Origin: Emydura subglobosa
Lineage: Eukaryota > Chordata > Testudines > Chelidae
Direction: 5' to 3'
Assembly (NCBI GenBank): GCA_007922225.1
Contig: ML679956.1
Span: 72,284,111-72,348,110, forward strand
Length of the DNA: 64,000 nucleotides
This document shows positions 31,346 through 43,475 of the stretch, piece after piece. The notes beneath the pieces were generated by a model. It was not told where the DNA came from. It was given only the letters and a program-made list of their open reading frames with translations, and did no database searches. The translations under genes and the position numbers were made by a program. Each line of letters opens with the position of its first letter. Position 1 is the stretch's first letter.

Positions 31346-32737
31346 TATTGAAAATGCTGGATTACAAGGAATCTTTTCCTTTTAAATAATACGAGTGATA
31401 GTAGTTAGGCCATGTGGGTTAAGTGACTTGCAAGTGACACATGGAGAATGTCTCAGTGTCAGTCTACTCATTGAACTGGGAGAGAAAAAAAATATCCTCC
31501 CTGCCTTTCCTGCTTGAGTCCTGACAGCCTGAAGTGGAAACCACCTGGCTGTTAATTCGGTGCTAAGCTTGCTTGGCTGAGCTTCTCGGTGTTTTCACAA
31601 TTGCAGGAAATGCATTGTTCTCTCAATGAATGGAGAGCTGCACAGGAGGAAGATATACTCCCAGGAGTTGCATTTGTATCTCTGCTTCTCTCTCTCTTTG
31701 CATTTAGCAATAAGCGATGCAGTGAGCAGGCAGAGTGGTGTATTGACCCCCCCTGTCCCCGCCGGAGCTAGCGCTACATGCTGAGAGGTCTGCGTTTGTC
31801 GGGCAGCCGCCGCCAGCAGCTTGCGTTCCCTGAGCTGCTGGTGTCACACCAAACTGGGTTCCTCCCACCCCTTGACCCTCATTCTACTATAAAGGTGACT
31901 ATTTGCTTTCTTTGCAGAAGCTTTTACCACCACTGTGGGCAATGGGTGGCTTCAGTCCCATTTAGAACAATGCTGTAATAATCCTCACATCCAGTTGCTT
32001 TGTTCTCCTCTTCGTCACATTTCAGGATGACCCAGAGGGTTGAGGCAGGACCACTGGTGGGGCAGAGACACAGGCCAGGACCTAGGCGACAGAGGGCACT
32101 GTGTGAGCCATAGTAACTAGGAAAATGAATTGGTGAGGAGGCAGCAACTTGAGACCTAACTGCAATGGGAGGGCAGCAACTGAAGACCTGGTATGTGGAC
32201 ACTGCTAGAGGCTGAGAAAGTTTGGGGTGAAAGGAGCAGGCCCTGAAAGGCTGGGTGGGGAGTGACTGTGAACTGAACAAGTGCAGAGCTGGGAAGAGGA
32301 GGGCAGGATAGCTGGGCCGGATCACGACGGGGATACAAAGCAAAACACTGAGGAAAAGCACCAAGAAATTACAACACATCCACTGAAACGATTGTAATTC
32401 AAAGGGTTCCTCCCAAAACATTTCTCTTCCTGCCTTTGTTTTGCTCCCCCTCAATTCGATCTTCATGATGTGATGATGTCTTCATCGACTGGAGAACCTT
32501 TGGGGCGGGGATTTTGTCTCATTTATCTCTCTGCGGTGCTGTTCACATCAGTGGCATCTCATAGATCATATTTATTCTGATGTTGTGCGGAGGTGAAATA
32601 TACACAAGGGCGTATATAACATGCTTAAAATGGTACAAAACCGGACATCTTCCATGATATGTAAATTGCATGGGCCAACAATTGGGTAAAGCAGTGTAGC
32701 TCCAAGTCCCAGTATGTAAAACTGCGTATTAATAAGT
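31346..32737. other. Unassigned sequence
   Basis: The 180-codon minus frame (31924-32466) is the longest here. It overlaps a 60-codon frame on the same strand and has no recognised domain; Pro/Ser-rich composition suggests chance. A CT run lies at about 31685-31696. No repeat module was recognised. Confidence 0.35.
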
Positions 32738-32966
32738 TGCATGTCTAGGGGTTAGAACCGTGGACTGGGAGACAAGACCCCTGTGCAATTACTGACTAGC
32801 TGTATGACCTTGGAGAAATCACCTAATCTTTCGGGCCCAGAACCTCCAAAGTATTTAGACAGGTCAAGGGGAATTGGATACCTAAAAACCTTTGGGGATC
32901 TGGGCCTCTGGGCCCTGATTGTCCCCTGTGTAAAATTTGGATCATTTATATTTCACCCCACACTGG
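32738..32966 (+). mobile_element. tRNA-derived SINE interrupted by a MITE
   Basis: Head TGTCTAGGGGTTAGAACCGT, then ACTGACTAGCTGTATGACC, TTGGAGAAATCACCTAATC; after the interruption, GTCCCCTGTGTAAAATTTGG and ATCATTTATATTTC. This is the MIR-like SINE order, with its CCTCAGTTTCCCCAT part displaced by a 75-bp palindrome (32833-32907). Confidence 0.75.
32833..32907. mobile_element. Palindromic MITE nested in a SINE
   Basis: GGGCCCAGAACCTCCAAAGT at the left mirrors the right end, whose reverse complement is AGGCCCAGATCCCCAAAGGT. The stem continues through ATTTAGAC and GGATACCTAAA. It lies in the middle of a SINE, which shows it transposed after that SINE. No exact duplication of the target was resolved. 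Confidence 0.7.
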
Positions 32967-33950
32967 CCAGCTGCCCTGGGTTCAGTAGGTGTCAGGCTCT
33001 GCGAGAGGTATTAAACGGGGATAGTTCAGTTACAGGCTGCTGGGAGGGAACCAGGCCTTCAGCCCTCACTCTGTGGCCTGGGCCAGAGATGGCTGCCTGT
33101 CAGACCTTTTGGCGGGAAGCGGGGTCTGAGGCAGGACTATGGCTGGGTTGGTTTTCTGCCCGTGACTAGTGGCTGTAGGGGAAGGTGGGCGCAGGTGGGC
33201 CCTGCCTGAAGGGGGTGATGAGCAAACAAAACCTCTTCAATTTCTGAGGCCTCGGTACTCGGTTGGCCTGAGCCCAGGCGTGATCTGGGTCCCAGGCTTA
33301 CGTAGCACTGGTGTTTTTTTCAGATCTGCTGATGAAAGGTGTTATATACAGATGTGCAAAGTGCTCTTATCCTGCCAGCTGTGGGGTCTTAAATCCTCTT
33401 CCCAAGCACAAGCAGTGACAGGACAATCTGCCTGTCAGTGGACTCATCCCTCTTCTGCAGGGATACCTTGTGGGGATGAAAGGGGACGTATCTCAGGCCT
33501 GCACTCAGGCAGTCCTTGGCTCCTCTGCTGACAGCACCAACCAAGATGCTGGCTGGTGCTGAGGTCCTCTGTGGATCTGGTCAGATAGATCTTTATCAGT
33601 TGGAACGGGACTCAAACCACCAGCTTATTTCACACCGGGCTTCAGAGGGGGACAGCTTTAGGTCATGTCCAACCTGGCCTGAATTCAAATGACGTTTGTT
33701 ACACAAATAGCAAAATGCAGCCTCCAGATCAGGCTTTTACAGCTCTACGGAGTCTTTCTGATCCGCTTCTTTGGAAGTTCTTGCTCTCCGTCTTCCCATG
33801 CCAGTCAGTTGGACACAATCTGTTACGGCCACAGATCAGCTGGGACATGACAGGTTACCTACTTGCCTGGGGTCTCAGAACTTTACTGCTGTAGTATTTC
33901 TGCCCGGCCGTCCTCCAAGGATTTCATCCAGAAACCCTGCGTCACTAAGA
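32967..33950. other. Unassigned sequence
   Basis: GC-richer than its flanks. Frames of 120-128 codons at 32783-33531 run through SINE-derived sequence at their start and have no domain. The two frames abut (33169) but are in different registers and lack gene context. Confidence 0.35.
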
Positions 33951-34026
33951 GCCTGATTCACTCCATTCACTGATCCTTTGACATTAGTGGAAGGGCTCCC
34001 ATTGACTCTAGTGGGCACTGGATCTA
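33951..34026. mobile_element. Palindromic MITE relic
   Basis: GAGCCTGATTCACTCCATTC on the left and ACTCTAGTGGGCACTGGATC on the right flank the self-complementary centre GGGCTCCCATTGACTC. Decayed stem; identified by the CCATTGACT centre shared by the other fold-back elements. Confidence 0.45.
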
Positions 34027-35199
34027 TGAGGCAATAGCTCATGGTAACCAGCCATTGGGGAGAGCCCCCCTACTGTCAGACGTTAGGAGGTTTTAGTTGT
34101 CTTCTGCTGCTCTGTGAAACTAGAGGTGATTTAGTAAATTAAGGGTGGTTACAGTGGTGACTCATGCAGGAAATCTCCAGTCTCTTCTCTCCCACACCTC
34201 TCCTGCAGAAAGCTGTTAAGGGCCAAAATACTTATCCCTTGAATTTGGAACCTAGTTTCCTGTTGTGTATTCGACATATGAAATGCCTTGGTATTTCACT
34301 TGGTGCTATTTCAGAATGTCATCTTATTTGTATGTGGTCATCATCTGTATGGTGCAGCGCACGTGAATAAATGTTATAGTTTGGTTACATCTGTATTAAA
34401 AATACATTCATGCTAGTGATGGGCATGCCTCAAGTCTTTGGTGAAGACTCTGAAACTTATCCGAATGTATCCACATTTTTCTACCTTCGTTGACATTAGG
34501 AGCAACTCAGCACCAGCACCATCAAAACCCAACCAATTGTGTTTAGAAACCACCTGCCACGTGTAAGGAGAAGCGTGAGAAAGTCTGGATCATCATGCTT
34601 TCCCACTCCTGCAACGTTGCCACTACTGCCCACAACGGCCAAATACATTTTCAGGATAGTTCATTTCCCACATTTTCTGTTCTTTTGTAGTGTCCGCTTC
34701 TGCAACGCTGAAATGTCCTTCAGAGCCACCACTGGAGGGTGGTCTACTTTTGCCCATAACAAAGAAACGATGTGGGAGTCCTGTCCGGTTGCCCCAATGC
34801 AAAGCAGATGGTCCACCTGGCTTTTTTAATTGTTCTCAGCTGTGTGCTTTTGTAGGAACCACACTGCCTACGCTGGGCCTCAGCTGAAGCCCATGAAGTC
34901 AGTGAGAGTGTAAGCTGGCAGGCAAGCTCACCAGTGGTACATGTAGAATACATCCCACACACCATCTAGCCCACAACCCATTCAGCTGGGCTAGCTTTAT
35001 TTTAGCAATGAATAAACAAATAAACAAACCACACAGAGCAATAGGTCCCAACCGCCAGAGACTTTGGCAGCTCCTTAGCCAGCAGGGAGGAGAAGGGGCC
35101 TCCCCCTCTCACTAGATAGCCCTGACCCTCTTCCATCTACTGCTGTGCCTAAGGGGCCGGAAGCCTTCCTGTAGCACCCAGGTCTCGGTGCAAGCATGT
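34027..35199. other. Unassigned sequence
   Basis: No repeat module or domain. AATAAACAAATAAACAAACC at 35009-35028 is a short A-rich repeat. Frames between 34539 and 34965 occur on both strands and are taken as chance. Confidence 0.35.
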
Positions 35200-35204
35200 G
35201 ACCT

Positions 35205-35822
35205 TGTGATGGGGTGTACAAACCCCACCCTGGAGAGGAAAGGGTGAAGGAGCTGCTTTGGGCCTGAGCTGCCAGAGCCCCTGACGATTGATGGCCTGCC
35301 TGAGGGAGAAAGGGCTCTGGACATTGGTAAGGTTGGCGACTTCTTCTTTGCTTTATTTTGGTTACGAGTCTTTGCTTTGCCTTCAAGGGTGGGGCGGCCG
35401 GTAGGAAGTGATCCAGGGAGGCATCCACTTAGCTCATCCGCCTACCTTTGGGCTCTGGATTGGAACCTGGTGGAGAGGGTGGGTCTGGATTCCCCTCGCT
35501 GTCCCCTGAGGGGCTAGAGGCAAAAAGCCTAACCAGAGACTCAGGGCTAAGAAGACCCCATATCCCCGAGAGTCCTGCCTGTGGGACTTTGCCCAGATGA
35601 AGCCTGAATCCCTTTGCCAAGCAGTGGAACTTTGTTGAGCTTTTTACATACCCCGGAAGGGGTGGGGATAATTTGTGATCCAGCCAATGGCCGAGTCACA
35701 GAAGAAGACAGATCGTGGCAGGGCTGGAGTGGCTATCAACCGGAGGTGCCAAGACAGAAGAGTGCCTGTCACGCCCTCACCTGACCACAAGGCAGCTGCT
35801 GTGGGGTGCAGACCCCATCACA
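35205..35822. mobile_element. 618-bp TG...CA element with 5-bp target duplication
   Basis: GACCT flanks the segment precisely (35200-35204 and 35823-35827). It starts TGTGATGGGGTGTACAAACC and ends TGGGGTGCAGACCCCATCACA, so the ends form inverted repeats of about 20 bp (TGTGATGGGGTGT / TGTGATGGGGTCT), much longer than the few bases usual for LTRs. Each end is also locally self-complementary (GGGGTGTACAAACCCC). TG...CA with a 5-bp duplication favours a solo LTR; the long inverted ends leave a DNA transposon possible. The inside is GC-rich with no intact gene. Minus-strand frames up to 117 codons occur but show no domain. Confidence 0.75.
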
Positions 35823-36097
35823 GACCTGCTACTCTAGCTCCCAGTTTCAAAGGGCTCAAGGCCTGTAACAAGCACACCGTGCCCCCACTGCCCTGTTACA
35901 GGGGCTCCTTCAGGCATCCCTCGTAAGGTCTGGTGTTCCCAGTGTCCCTGGGTAGCTACAGAGGTGACAGTGATAGGGCTGACACCAAGCCCAGAAACAG
36001 TGCTAACAAGAGATCCAAGCACTGCTCCTCCGTCCCAGAGCTAACTCCGTTTTCTGGAGGGGGGAACAAGGGGGGAAATTTTGTCTCACACTAAGGA

Positions 36098-36170
36098 GCA
36101 AATTCAGCCCTGGCATAAGTACGCGCATCTCCCAGGGTGACTGCATCTACTAGTGCCAGGGCTGAAGTAT
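36098..36170. mobile_element. Palindromic MITE (TTCAGCCCTGGCA arms)
   Basis: TTCAGCCCTGGCA (36103-36115) is matched perfectly by TGCCAGGGCTGAA (36154-36166). The interior CGCATCTCCCAGGGTGACTGC is unpaired. Non-coding. One of the best-preserved short stems in the window. Confidence 0.75.
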
Positions 36171-36462
36171 GTCTCATGTCTGACTTGGATGTCTACTCTA
36201 TCATAAATATGAGGCAAATGTCAGATGTCCTGCTTGGCTTTGGGAGGGAATCTTATTTCACTAAGAGGTGGTTATTGATCACAATAAATAATATCTTCTG
36301 CCATGGAGTACGGCTGTAGATCAAAGGCAATTATTTCTGCCACTATTGGGCTGGTCAAACTTTTTAAAAAGGGGGAAAATAACTACGGCTCCTCTTCAGC
36401 AGGACGTTTTTGAGTCCCCTGGATTTGAATGGGATGTAAGCACATGTTTAAAGTTAAACAAT
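36171..36462. other. Unassigned sequence
   Basis: Short AT-rich stretch with ATAAATAATATC (36282-36293); no gene or repeat end. Confidence 0.35.
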
Positions 36463-36825
36463 TGTGACAGGATTTACCAGGTGTTTGTTGCCTGCAGTCA
36501 GAGGCCCTGCCACTTTGGTGCCCCCTGCCCTAAGAAGGTGTTGTGCTGGAAGGGCAGATAAGTGAGTTTGGACCTCCAGGGTTTGCCTCGAGAGGCCTCT
36601 CATAATCGACTGCAGCCAGAACCAGCGAGAGTTGGTCCTCCGATGCCTAGAAAGGCCAGGATCAGGTGGAGGCCAAGCAGGGCCCAGCAGACCAAATAAA
36701 AAGGGCTGGCAGCTTTTGCTAGGGGCCAGTTGTGGGTGAAGCCTGGCCAGAAAGGAAGGAAGGAAGGAAGGTTCTTCTGGCCATAGCCAAAATAATCCAG
36801 TCCTGTGAGGGGCCTAACAGTGACA
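36463..36825 (+). mobile_element. Possible short LTR-like element
   Basis: Starts TGTGACAGGATTTACCAGG and ends GGCCTAACAGTGACA, inverted TGTGAC/GTGACA termini. AATAAA lies at about 36695. A (GGAA)n run (36753-36771) sits inside. CAAT precedes the start and CAAT also occurs at the right end, but it overlaps the terminus, so a target duplication is not secure. Small for an LTR (363 bp). Confidence 0.4.
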
Positions 36826-37663
36826 ATATTTGCCCGTGTAAGAACTGTTGTTCATTTTTCTGGACTCTAATGCCCAGATGGCTATTTTGAGCTCAGTGTT
36901 GATTTGTGTTTTGTGAAACCTGAGTTAAGCCTGCTCTGTGGGGCACTGGGCTCATGTTAACACTCAGCAACACATTTAAGTACTTTGCTGAATAAAGGCC
37001 TTTGGTGGCTCCTTCTCTGCTTCTTTCAGCATAACTTGTCTTTTCCATCTGTCTTTTAATTGCAAGACCCTCAGGTCAGAGGCTGCCTTGATATGGACTT
37101 CATTTACAATGCTGAGCCCACTGGCAATACCGAAGTACGGCCCTATGGGATAACATGATATTGGTGCAATAGTTACAAAGCTACTGATGCTTCATGCTGT
37201 TGAACTGTGACAATGCAGAACGCCTCCTTCCTTAATTTCCTGTTCACCTATCTCAGTATAAGATCTGCCATGCTGCCATTTGGCAGTGGGAGCAAAAAGG
37301 AGAATATCTGAAGCAGCAAGACAAATATTTGATGTGGAAAATTGTGCAGAAGATGTCTCATCCACACCAGGGTCGCTCTTCTTCCAAGTGTTTTCACTCC
37401 ACTTCTTTGCGTTTGGCCTTGGTGCAGGCCTTAGCAGGTTGGGGCACTGACAGAAGTGAACCCAAACAGCTGATGTTGACTGGAGCTGACCTTGCACCAG
37501 AGGGAAGAGACGATCCTTATGTTGTTCTTGTGGCAATGAGTGGAATGAAGGGATTTGTGTTTTCTGAAACAGTGGGAGATTTTTCCTTTGAGTCTGAAAA
37601 TGTGGTGCTTTTCTGTGGTCCACCCTTTCATCCCGGGTTGAAACTTGTGAACCTGTAGGGAGG
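36826..37663. other. Unassigned block with long frames on both strands
   Basis: From about 37150 to 37660 both strands are unusually open: a 143-codon minus frame (37192-37623) and a 109-codon plus frame (37329-37658). I recognise no domain in either. It may be an old transposon fragment. The block stops at the start of a SINE. Composition is more regular than that of the neighbouring unique sequence, which is why it is mentioned. Confidence 0.4.
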
Positions 37664-37882
37664 AAGGATGGTCCAGTGGTCAGGGCACTAGTTTAGGACT
37701 TGGAGACATGGGAACAAGTCCCTGCTCCACCCCAGCCATCCTGGGTGATGTTGCGTAAGTCACTTAGCCTATCTGTGCCTCAGCTTCAGCCTTCGCCTCG
37801 GTTCCCCTTCTGTCAAATGGGAATAATATCACTTCCCTACCTGTGAGAATGATTCCATTAGAGATTGTGGTGCTCCGATACT
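37664..37882 (+). mobile_element. tRNA-derived SINE, nearly full length
   Basis: Head AAGGATGGTCCAGTGGTCAG with A-box, then a B-box-like GGGAACAAGTCCCTGCTCC, then GGGTGATGTTGCGTAAGTC, ACTTAGCCTATCTGTGCC, TCAGCTTCAG and TCTGTCAAATGGGAATAATA. A short duplication (CTCAGCTTCAGCCTTCGCCTC) precedes the GGTTCCCCTTCTG block, so the CCTCAGTTTCCCC site is repeated. Confidence 0.8.
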
Positions 37883-38237
37883 GTGGTAATGGAGCCCATA
37901 GAAGTAGTTAAGAGAAATAGTCTTAGGTTTCCCTCCTATCAGCAGACTTCATTTTCTCTCTTGCCACTTGTGTTTATAGGGACAGCTGAGCAAATGACCA
38001 TGGGCTGGGCACCCTCCGTACACATGATATGGACCACCAAGTGTAGACAGTCTCCCACTGCATGTGCCTGGTAGAACCTCACTTGTCCTTGCTAAATAGA
38101 CATAGCTTCTTGCCTTCCTTCTACTGAGCATGCTCACTGCAGTCTAAATCAACCAAACCTGTCATTTGTCAGGAATAGCTGTTCAGAAATAACTCCATGG
38201 TAGGCAAGCCCTTGCTCACCAAACATGTTCAATCTAT

Positions 38238-38665
38238 TCATAGAATCATAGAAGATTAGGGTTGGAAGGGACCTCAGGAGGTCATCTAGTCCAACCCCCT
38301 GCTCAAAGCAGGACCAACCCCAACTAAATCATCCCAGCCAGGGCTTTGTCAAGCCGGGCCTTGAAAACCTCTAAGGATGGAGATTCCACCACCTCCCTAG
38401 GTTACCCATTCCAGTGCTTCACCACCCTCCTAGGAGTTTTTCCTAATATCCAACCTAGACCGCCCCCACTGCAACTTGAGACAGTTGCTCCTTGTTCTGT
38501 CATCTGCCACCACTGAGAACAGCCTAGCTCCATCCTCCCTGGAACGCCATTTCAGGTAGTTAAAGGCTGCTATCAAATCCCCCCTCATTCTTCTCTTCTG
38601 CAGATTAAACAAGACTAGTTCCCTCAGCCTCTCCTCATAATTCATGTGCTCCAGCCCCCTGTATT
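38238..38665 (-). mobile_element. CR1 LINE 3' end, younger subfamily
   Basis: The + strand begins ATTCATAGAATCATAG, the reverse of the CR1 terminal repeat. It continues GGGTTGGAAGGGACCTCAGG and GTCATCTAGTCCAACCCCC, into the C-terminal ORF2 region. The reverse frame at 38430-38645 encodes the CR1 segment [14 protein letters not shown]...[18 protein letters not shown], and the frame breaks at the AGGAGTTTTTCC site. 5'-truncated, about 430 bp. Confidence 0.92.
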
Positions 38666-39426
38666 CATTGTGAAAGACAAAACCACATGAAAGTTGTTTT
38701 CAGGGTTTGATACGAGCCTGGGTCCATCTTTGAATGAAATTGTTTTCATTGTAAAAACATGCATGGTTTTCTGATCTTGTATAATTTTACAGCCAAATTA
38801 CCATGTTCACAAAATGACACTGAAATATGAAACACGGATGGAATGAGAAAGTGGACAAACTGAAATCAAGGAAGGATTCACAAACCATATATAGAAACAT
38901 TGCCCGAACTTTTGCACAGTGTTATAAAATGAAATATCAAAATTAAAACACTAATTGCTAATACTATTGTGATAGAAAATATAATACAACCAACTGTATA
39001 AAAATAAAATGTTGCCAAAAATTTTTTTTTAAATAAATTCAACTAAAATAAATATATAATCTCTTTGTTAATGGCCTGACTCCTCACCGCCTTGCCTGTT
39101 GAGAAGTTATTTCGATCCGTGCAAAGTAGATGTAAAATATAACCATTCTGGCTTGGTCGTATTCCACACCCACGTTGCAATCACTTAGTTCAGCTATCAA
39201 TGACAACACAAGGTGTAAGGGAGTGGAGAATCACGGCCATTAATCTTCTGGACCTATAGCAGTTGCCACTGAAAAGTTTCAGCATACCAAGCACAGTATC
39301 TGAGATATCACAGCACCTTCTTATTCAAAGCAGAGGGGGGAAACTGCCATAATTTAGCCCTGGATTCTGTTTTGGGATCCAGTAATATCAATCCCTGTAC
39401 CCGCGATGAGTCCTGTTGATTCCTAT
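38666..39426. other. AT-rich unassigned sequence
   Basis: A particularly AT-rich part (38925-39060) with TTTTTTTTTAAATAAATTC. No open frame and no repeat module. Confidence 0.35.
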
Positions 39427-39712
39427 CAAGATTGAATGGTTAGTAGTTGAAGTCAGCAACGTGCTAAGAAGAAATAAGACGCACCGAGGATGATCAATCA
39501 CTGGAAGAGATTACCGGGAAATGGGACACATTCTCTAACACTTTGTCTTTAAATCAAGATTGGACGTCCCTCTGAAAGAAATGGTATAGTCTAACCACAA
39601 GGTACTGGGTTCAGTGCAAGAGTCACTGGGTGAAATTCTATGGCCTGTGTTATGCAGGAGATCAGATGAGACAATCATGGTCCCTTCTGGCCTTAAAAAA
39701 CTATCAATCCGT
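39427..39712 (+). mobile_element. Old CR1 LINE 3' end
   Basis: TAGTAGTTGAAGTCAGCAAC, GAAGAAATAAGACGCACC, ATCACTGGAAGAGATTACC, TTTAAATCAAGATTGGACG, GTGAAATTCTATGGCCTGTG, TTATGCAGGAGATCAGATGAG and GGTCCCTTCTGGCCTTAAAA in this order define the 3' end of the same old CR1 subfamily as at 5795-6176. Coding capacity is lost. Confidence 0.8.
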
Positions 39713-40369
39713 GACTTCAATGGGACGTCACATGGGGTTGTGCTAGTGCACCTGTGTTCATGATCAAGACCTTAAAGACCATTATCAGGTAACTGTGGGC
39801 TAATATTGACTCTATAATAATGACCACTGCATCTGTCTTCTGCCTACTATATTTACCTGGCCGTTTTTCAAGCTCTCAGCCAAGCTACAAAGTAATATGA
39901 TGAGACTAACAACTTTCCCTCCCTATCTCCTTCTCTGAAATGTCAGGCTGCTGCACAAAGGCATTGGAACAAATGTATCTGGAAACCTCACAAGACCCAT
40001 CTCGCACAGGCTGGCCGTGATAGGGGACTCTGCTGTCGTTTTGCCCTACGGCGCTCTCTTGCTTTATGCATAAAATCCTGCTAAGCTGAACCAGTCCCTT
40101 GGGTTGAATGTGAGAGTTGCTGCAGCATTGAGAAGGTTGGCATTAGCACTGTGTTTAAAGGTTGCTGTGGTGATCATCATGATTGCATTTTAAAACGGCT
40201 TGGGCAGTTATTTAATGCCACGTGGCTAGAGATGCCGTGAATGCTCAGCCTGTGACCTGATTTAAGCTGTTATGGATACATGACATTTTAACATTACAAT
40301 GCCCTAAAGGGGGTTTATTATACTGATAGAGATGTGTGTGTATAATATAGTAATGGTGTGGCTGGAGTA
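39713..40369. other. Unassigned sequence
   Basis: No gene seen. The minus frame at 40245-40532 has no domain. A TGTGTGTGTATAATATAG stretch lies near 40333. Confidence 0.35.
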
Positions 40370-40860
40370 GTGGCTCCTTGTGGACCTTCTCAGCCTCCTG
40401 CTGTGGCCGTGGGTCTACCAGGGATGGAGGGAGGGAAGTCTTTGTGCCCTGTGTCCAGTGGGCGGCTACAAAAACCTTAACCCCTTCAGGGGAGGGCTGG
40501 AGCGGCTTAGCCCCAAAATGTTCCCAAGCCAAAAAGTTAAGTCACCTCACTGCTGGGTCATCCCCACTCTCCTAAACAGTTTCTTAGTTGAGTGTTGCTC
40601 TCTTCCAGAGGCTTCTCCCGCAGTGGCTGCCCTGGCTCTCAGGCCAGTTTCTCCACCAGCAAAGTTCCCTTCACTCAGCGAGGCAGAGCTCTGTCCTCCT
40701 TTCTCACCAGTCAGCCCTGAACTGAGCCAGGCGCTCTCCTTTTACTCCCCCTTCAGGCTTGGTATTAGCCACAGGTGTAGTGGGGCGGGACTAGCTGGGC
40801 CCCTATGCTCTCTTTAACCCCTTTTCTACTGGTTCGGGGCATCTGCTCCATCTCATATAT
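40370..40860 (-). mobile_element. Possible LTR-like GC-rich block
   Basis: Sharply GC-richer than both flanks, with repeated TTAACCCC/TTTAACCCC words (about 40479 and 40813). On the minus strand it reads GGGTTAAAGAGAGCATAGG through GAGGCTGAGAAGGTCCAC, a layout resembling the 5' part of turtle Ty3/gypsy-like LTRs. The 145-codon plus frame (40380-40817) is probably a by-product of composition. No termini or duplication found. Confidence 0.35.
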
Positions 40861-41524
40861 TACATGGTCGTCCAATAGCTGGGACGTCAGAATTAGGCTA
40901 AGTGTAATTTTAGGTTTGGAGTAATTTACCCAAGTAACCTAGAGGCTCTCTATAAACTACTGGACAATCACTGGGGTGATAAATTATGGTTTTGAAGAAG
41001 GACAGGATATTTTTCTCTGACAGCCAGGGTACCATGCTCTAATCACTCATAGGCAATAATCAGGGAAGTAGAAATTGACGTTACAAAGAGAAATCAGAAC
41101 ACCTGAGTCAGTCATTATTCTAGGGCAGGTGAGGCTACCTGGAATGTAACCTGGGGGCGGGAGAAGAAAGTCAGAGTGTTCCACTTGCAGAATCCCAGCA
41201 TTCCCTAGTTACAATGCCTGCTTTGTCAGGACTTTCTTAAATAGGACATGCCATAAAACTCCTGTGCTGCTTTAAAAGATGGTTTATTAATAAAGCATGT
41301 CTTAACAGTAGTGGTAGGTGATGATTGGTATTTAATTCTGGTAATGTTGCAATTTGTAGTTCACGGGGATTTTTTCTGTCCAATGTCACATTATTAGTAA
41401 ACGTACATACGTCTCCTGATTTTCAGCTCTCTGGTAGTTATACCCATTTTGCACATCTGCGTGTGTCTGCAAATCCCTAGTTATGTATGCACATGGCTAG
41501 ATGCATACAGCTACCTAGCCATGG
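40861..41524. other. Unassigned sequence
   Basis: No gene; no open frame above 60 codons. It ends directly at the left target duplication of the next element. Confidence 0.35.
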
Positions 41525-41528
41525 GTGC

Positions 41529-42355
<827 letters not shown>

Positions 42356-42359
42356 GTGC

Positions 42360-43274
42360 ATACAGATCAGGAATTTCTGTGCGTGTCCGGGTTAGTGTAT
42401 ATTTGCCCACAGGCCTATCTGGAAACCAAAAATCTGTTCCTGAAATTACTACTTGTCTTTGTTTTTAAATGAAAAGTTTAAGGCCTCCCATCCATTCTCT
42501 AATGGTTCCTCCTTTCCCGCTCTTGCCCCCCGTCTTCCAGTCCTTCCATGTACCCTAGATGCTTTCCTTTTTCTTTCTCCTTTTGGATCCCACCCTGTGC
42601 CTGCTCTAATTTCAGTGAGGGCTGATCCAACCCTCTGGCTCCCGTCAGGATGGGAGAACCAAGGAAGCACAAAGCCACCTTTATTCTCTGGTTGGGTCCT
42701 TAGCTGACCCCAGCTTGGCCAAACCCAAGAAACAGGAAACATGTTTCGGGGAATTTGGTCTTGCTTTTCCTCTGCAGTCGTCTCGCTGGGCCAGATGGAC
42801 AGAAGATCTATACAAGGAGCCAACCTAACCCAATTCATAGTGAGAGCCTGACCAAAGCGCCTGGACTCCAGAGGGTTTTGGAACAGTCCCAACCAGAAGC
42901 TCCTTAAATTTGAATAGAACCAGACAATTTCGCTGTTGATGCTCAGTCCTTAGCTTTAGCCACTATCATAACATCTTTGTCCCAACTAATTGGTAATAAA
43001 AGGCCATCCTAATCCTACATCTGGCTTTCTGAGCGCCACCCAGGATAGCCAAGATACCTCTCCGTCTCTTTGACCATTGACTTTATTTGTCTCTGCCAGC
43101 CATTTCTTAATTGGTAGTAAACCTTGTTCCGCATTAGAGCTTCCAGCATTTCCCTTCTGATTAACTGCATGCAGCATAACAAAATAACTTGGTTATAGAC
43201 AATTCCAGAAGCAGTCAAGTTACCAGAGTCTGACCCATTTTTTTTTTTTAAACTAAAAACAACACTTAGCACCT
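42360..43274. other. Unassigned sequence
   Basis: The 147-codon minus frame (42449-42892) overlaps an 84-codon plus frame; neither has a domain. The remainder (42900-43270) has short frames only and a T10 run near 43240. Confidence 0.35.
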
Positions 43275-43475
43275 ATATTTTTCCAAAGCACTGTACAAAC
43301 ACTAGCTAATCCACACCACTTCCCAAGAGGGTTGGGAAGTATTATTATCCACTTTGTAAAGGCAGGGAATTCTGGATAGACTTGCCCAAGGCCACGCAGA
43401 GCAAGTCAGCCAGGCTAAGAACTCAAGCAGTCCTGGCTCTTCGCCCCAAATGCAAACCCCTAGACCTCAGCTGCC
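43275..43475 (-). mobile_element. MIR-like SINE
   Basis: Reverse modules: CAAAGCACTGTACAAAC, AGTATTATTATCCACTTTG, TAAAGGCAGGGAATTCTGG, GACTTGCCCAAGGCCACG, CAGAGCAAGTCAGCCAGG and AGAACTCAAGCAGTCCTGG. The order and the GTAAAG...GCCAAGTC-type core identify the CORE/MIR SINE class. Confidence 0.75.

Noticed and set aside
31924..32466. 180-codon minus-strand open frame
   Set aside because: No recognised family; low-complexity hydrophobic and Pro/Ser stretches; a shorter overlapping frame on the same strand; no exon-like boundaries with support.
42449..42892. 147-codon minus-strand open frame
   Set aside because: Overlapped by an 84-codon frame on the other strand; no domain; Lys/Arg-rich start is explained by a purine-rich strand.
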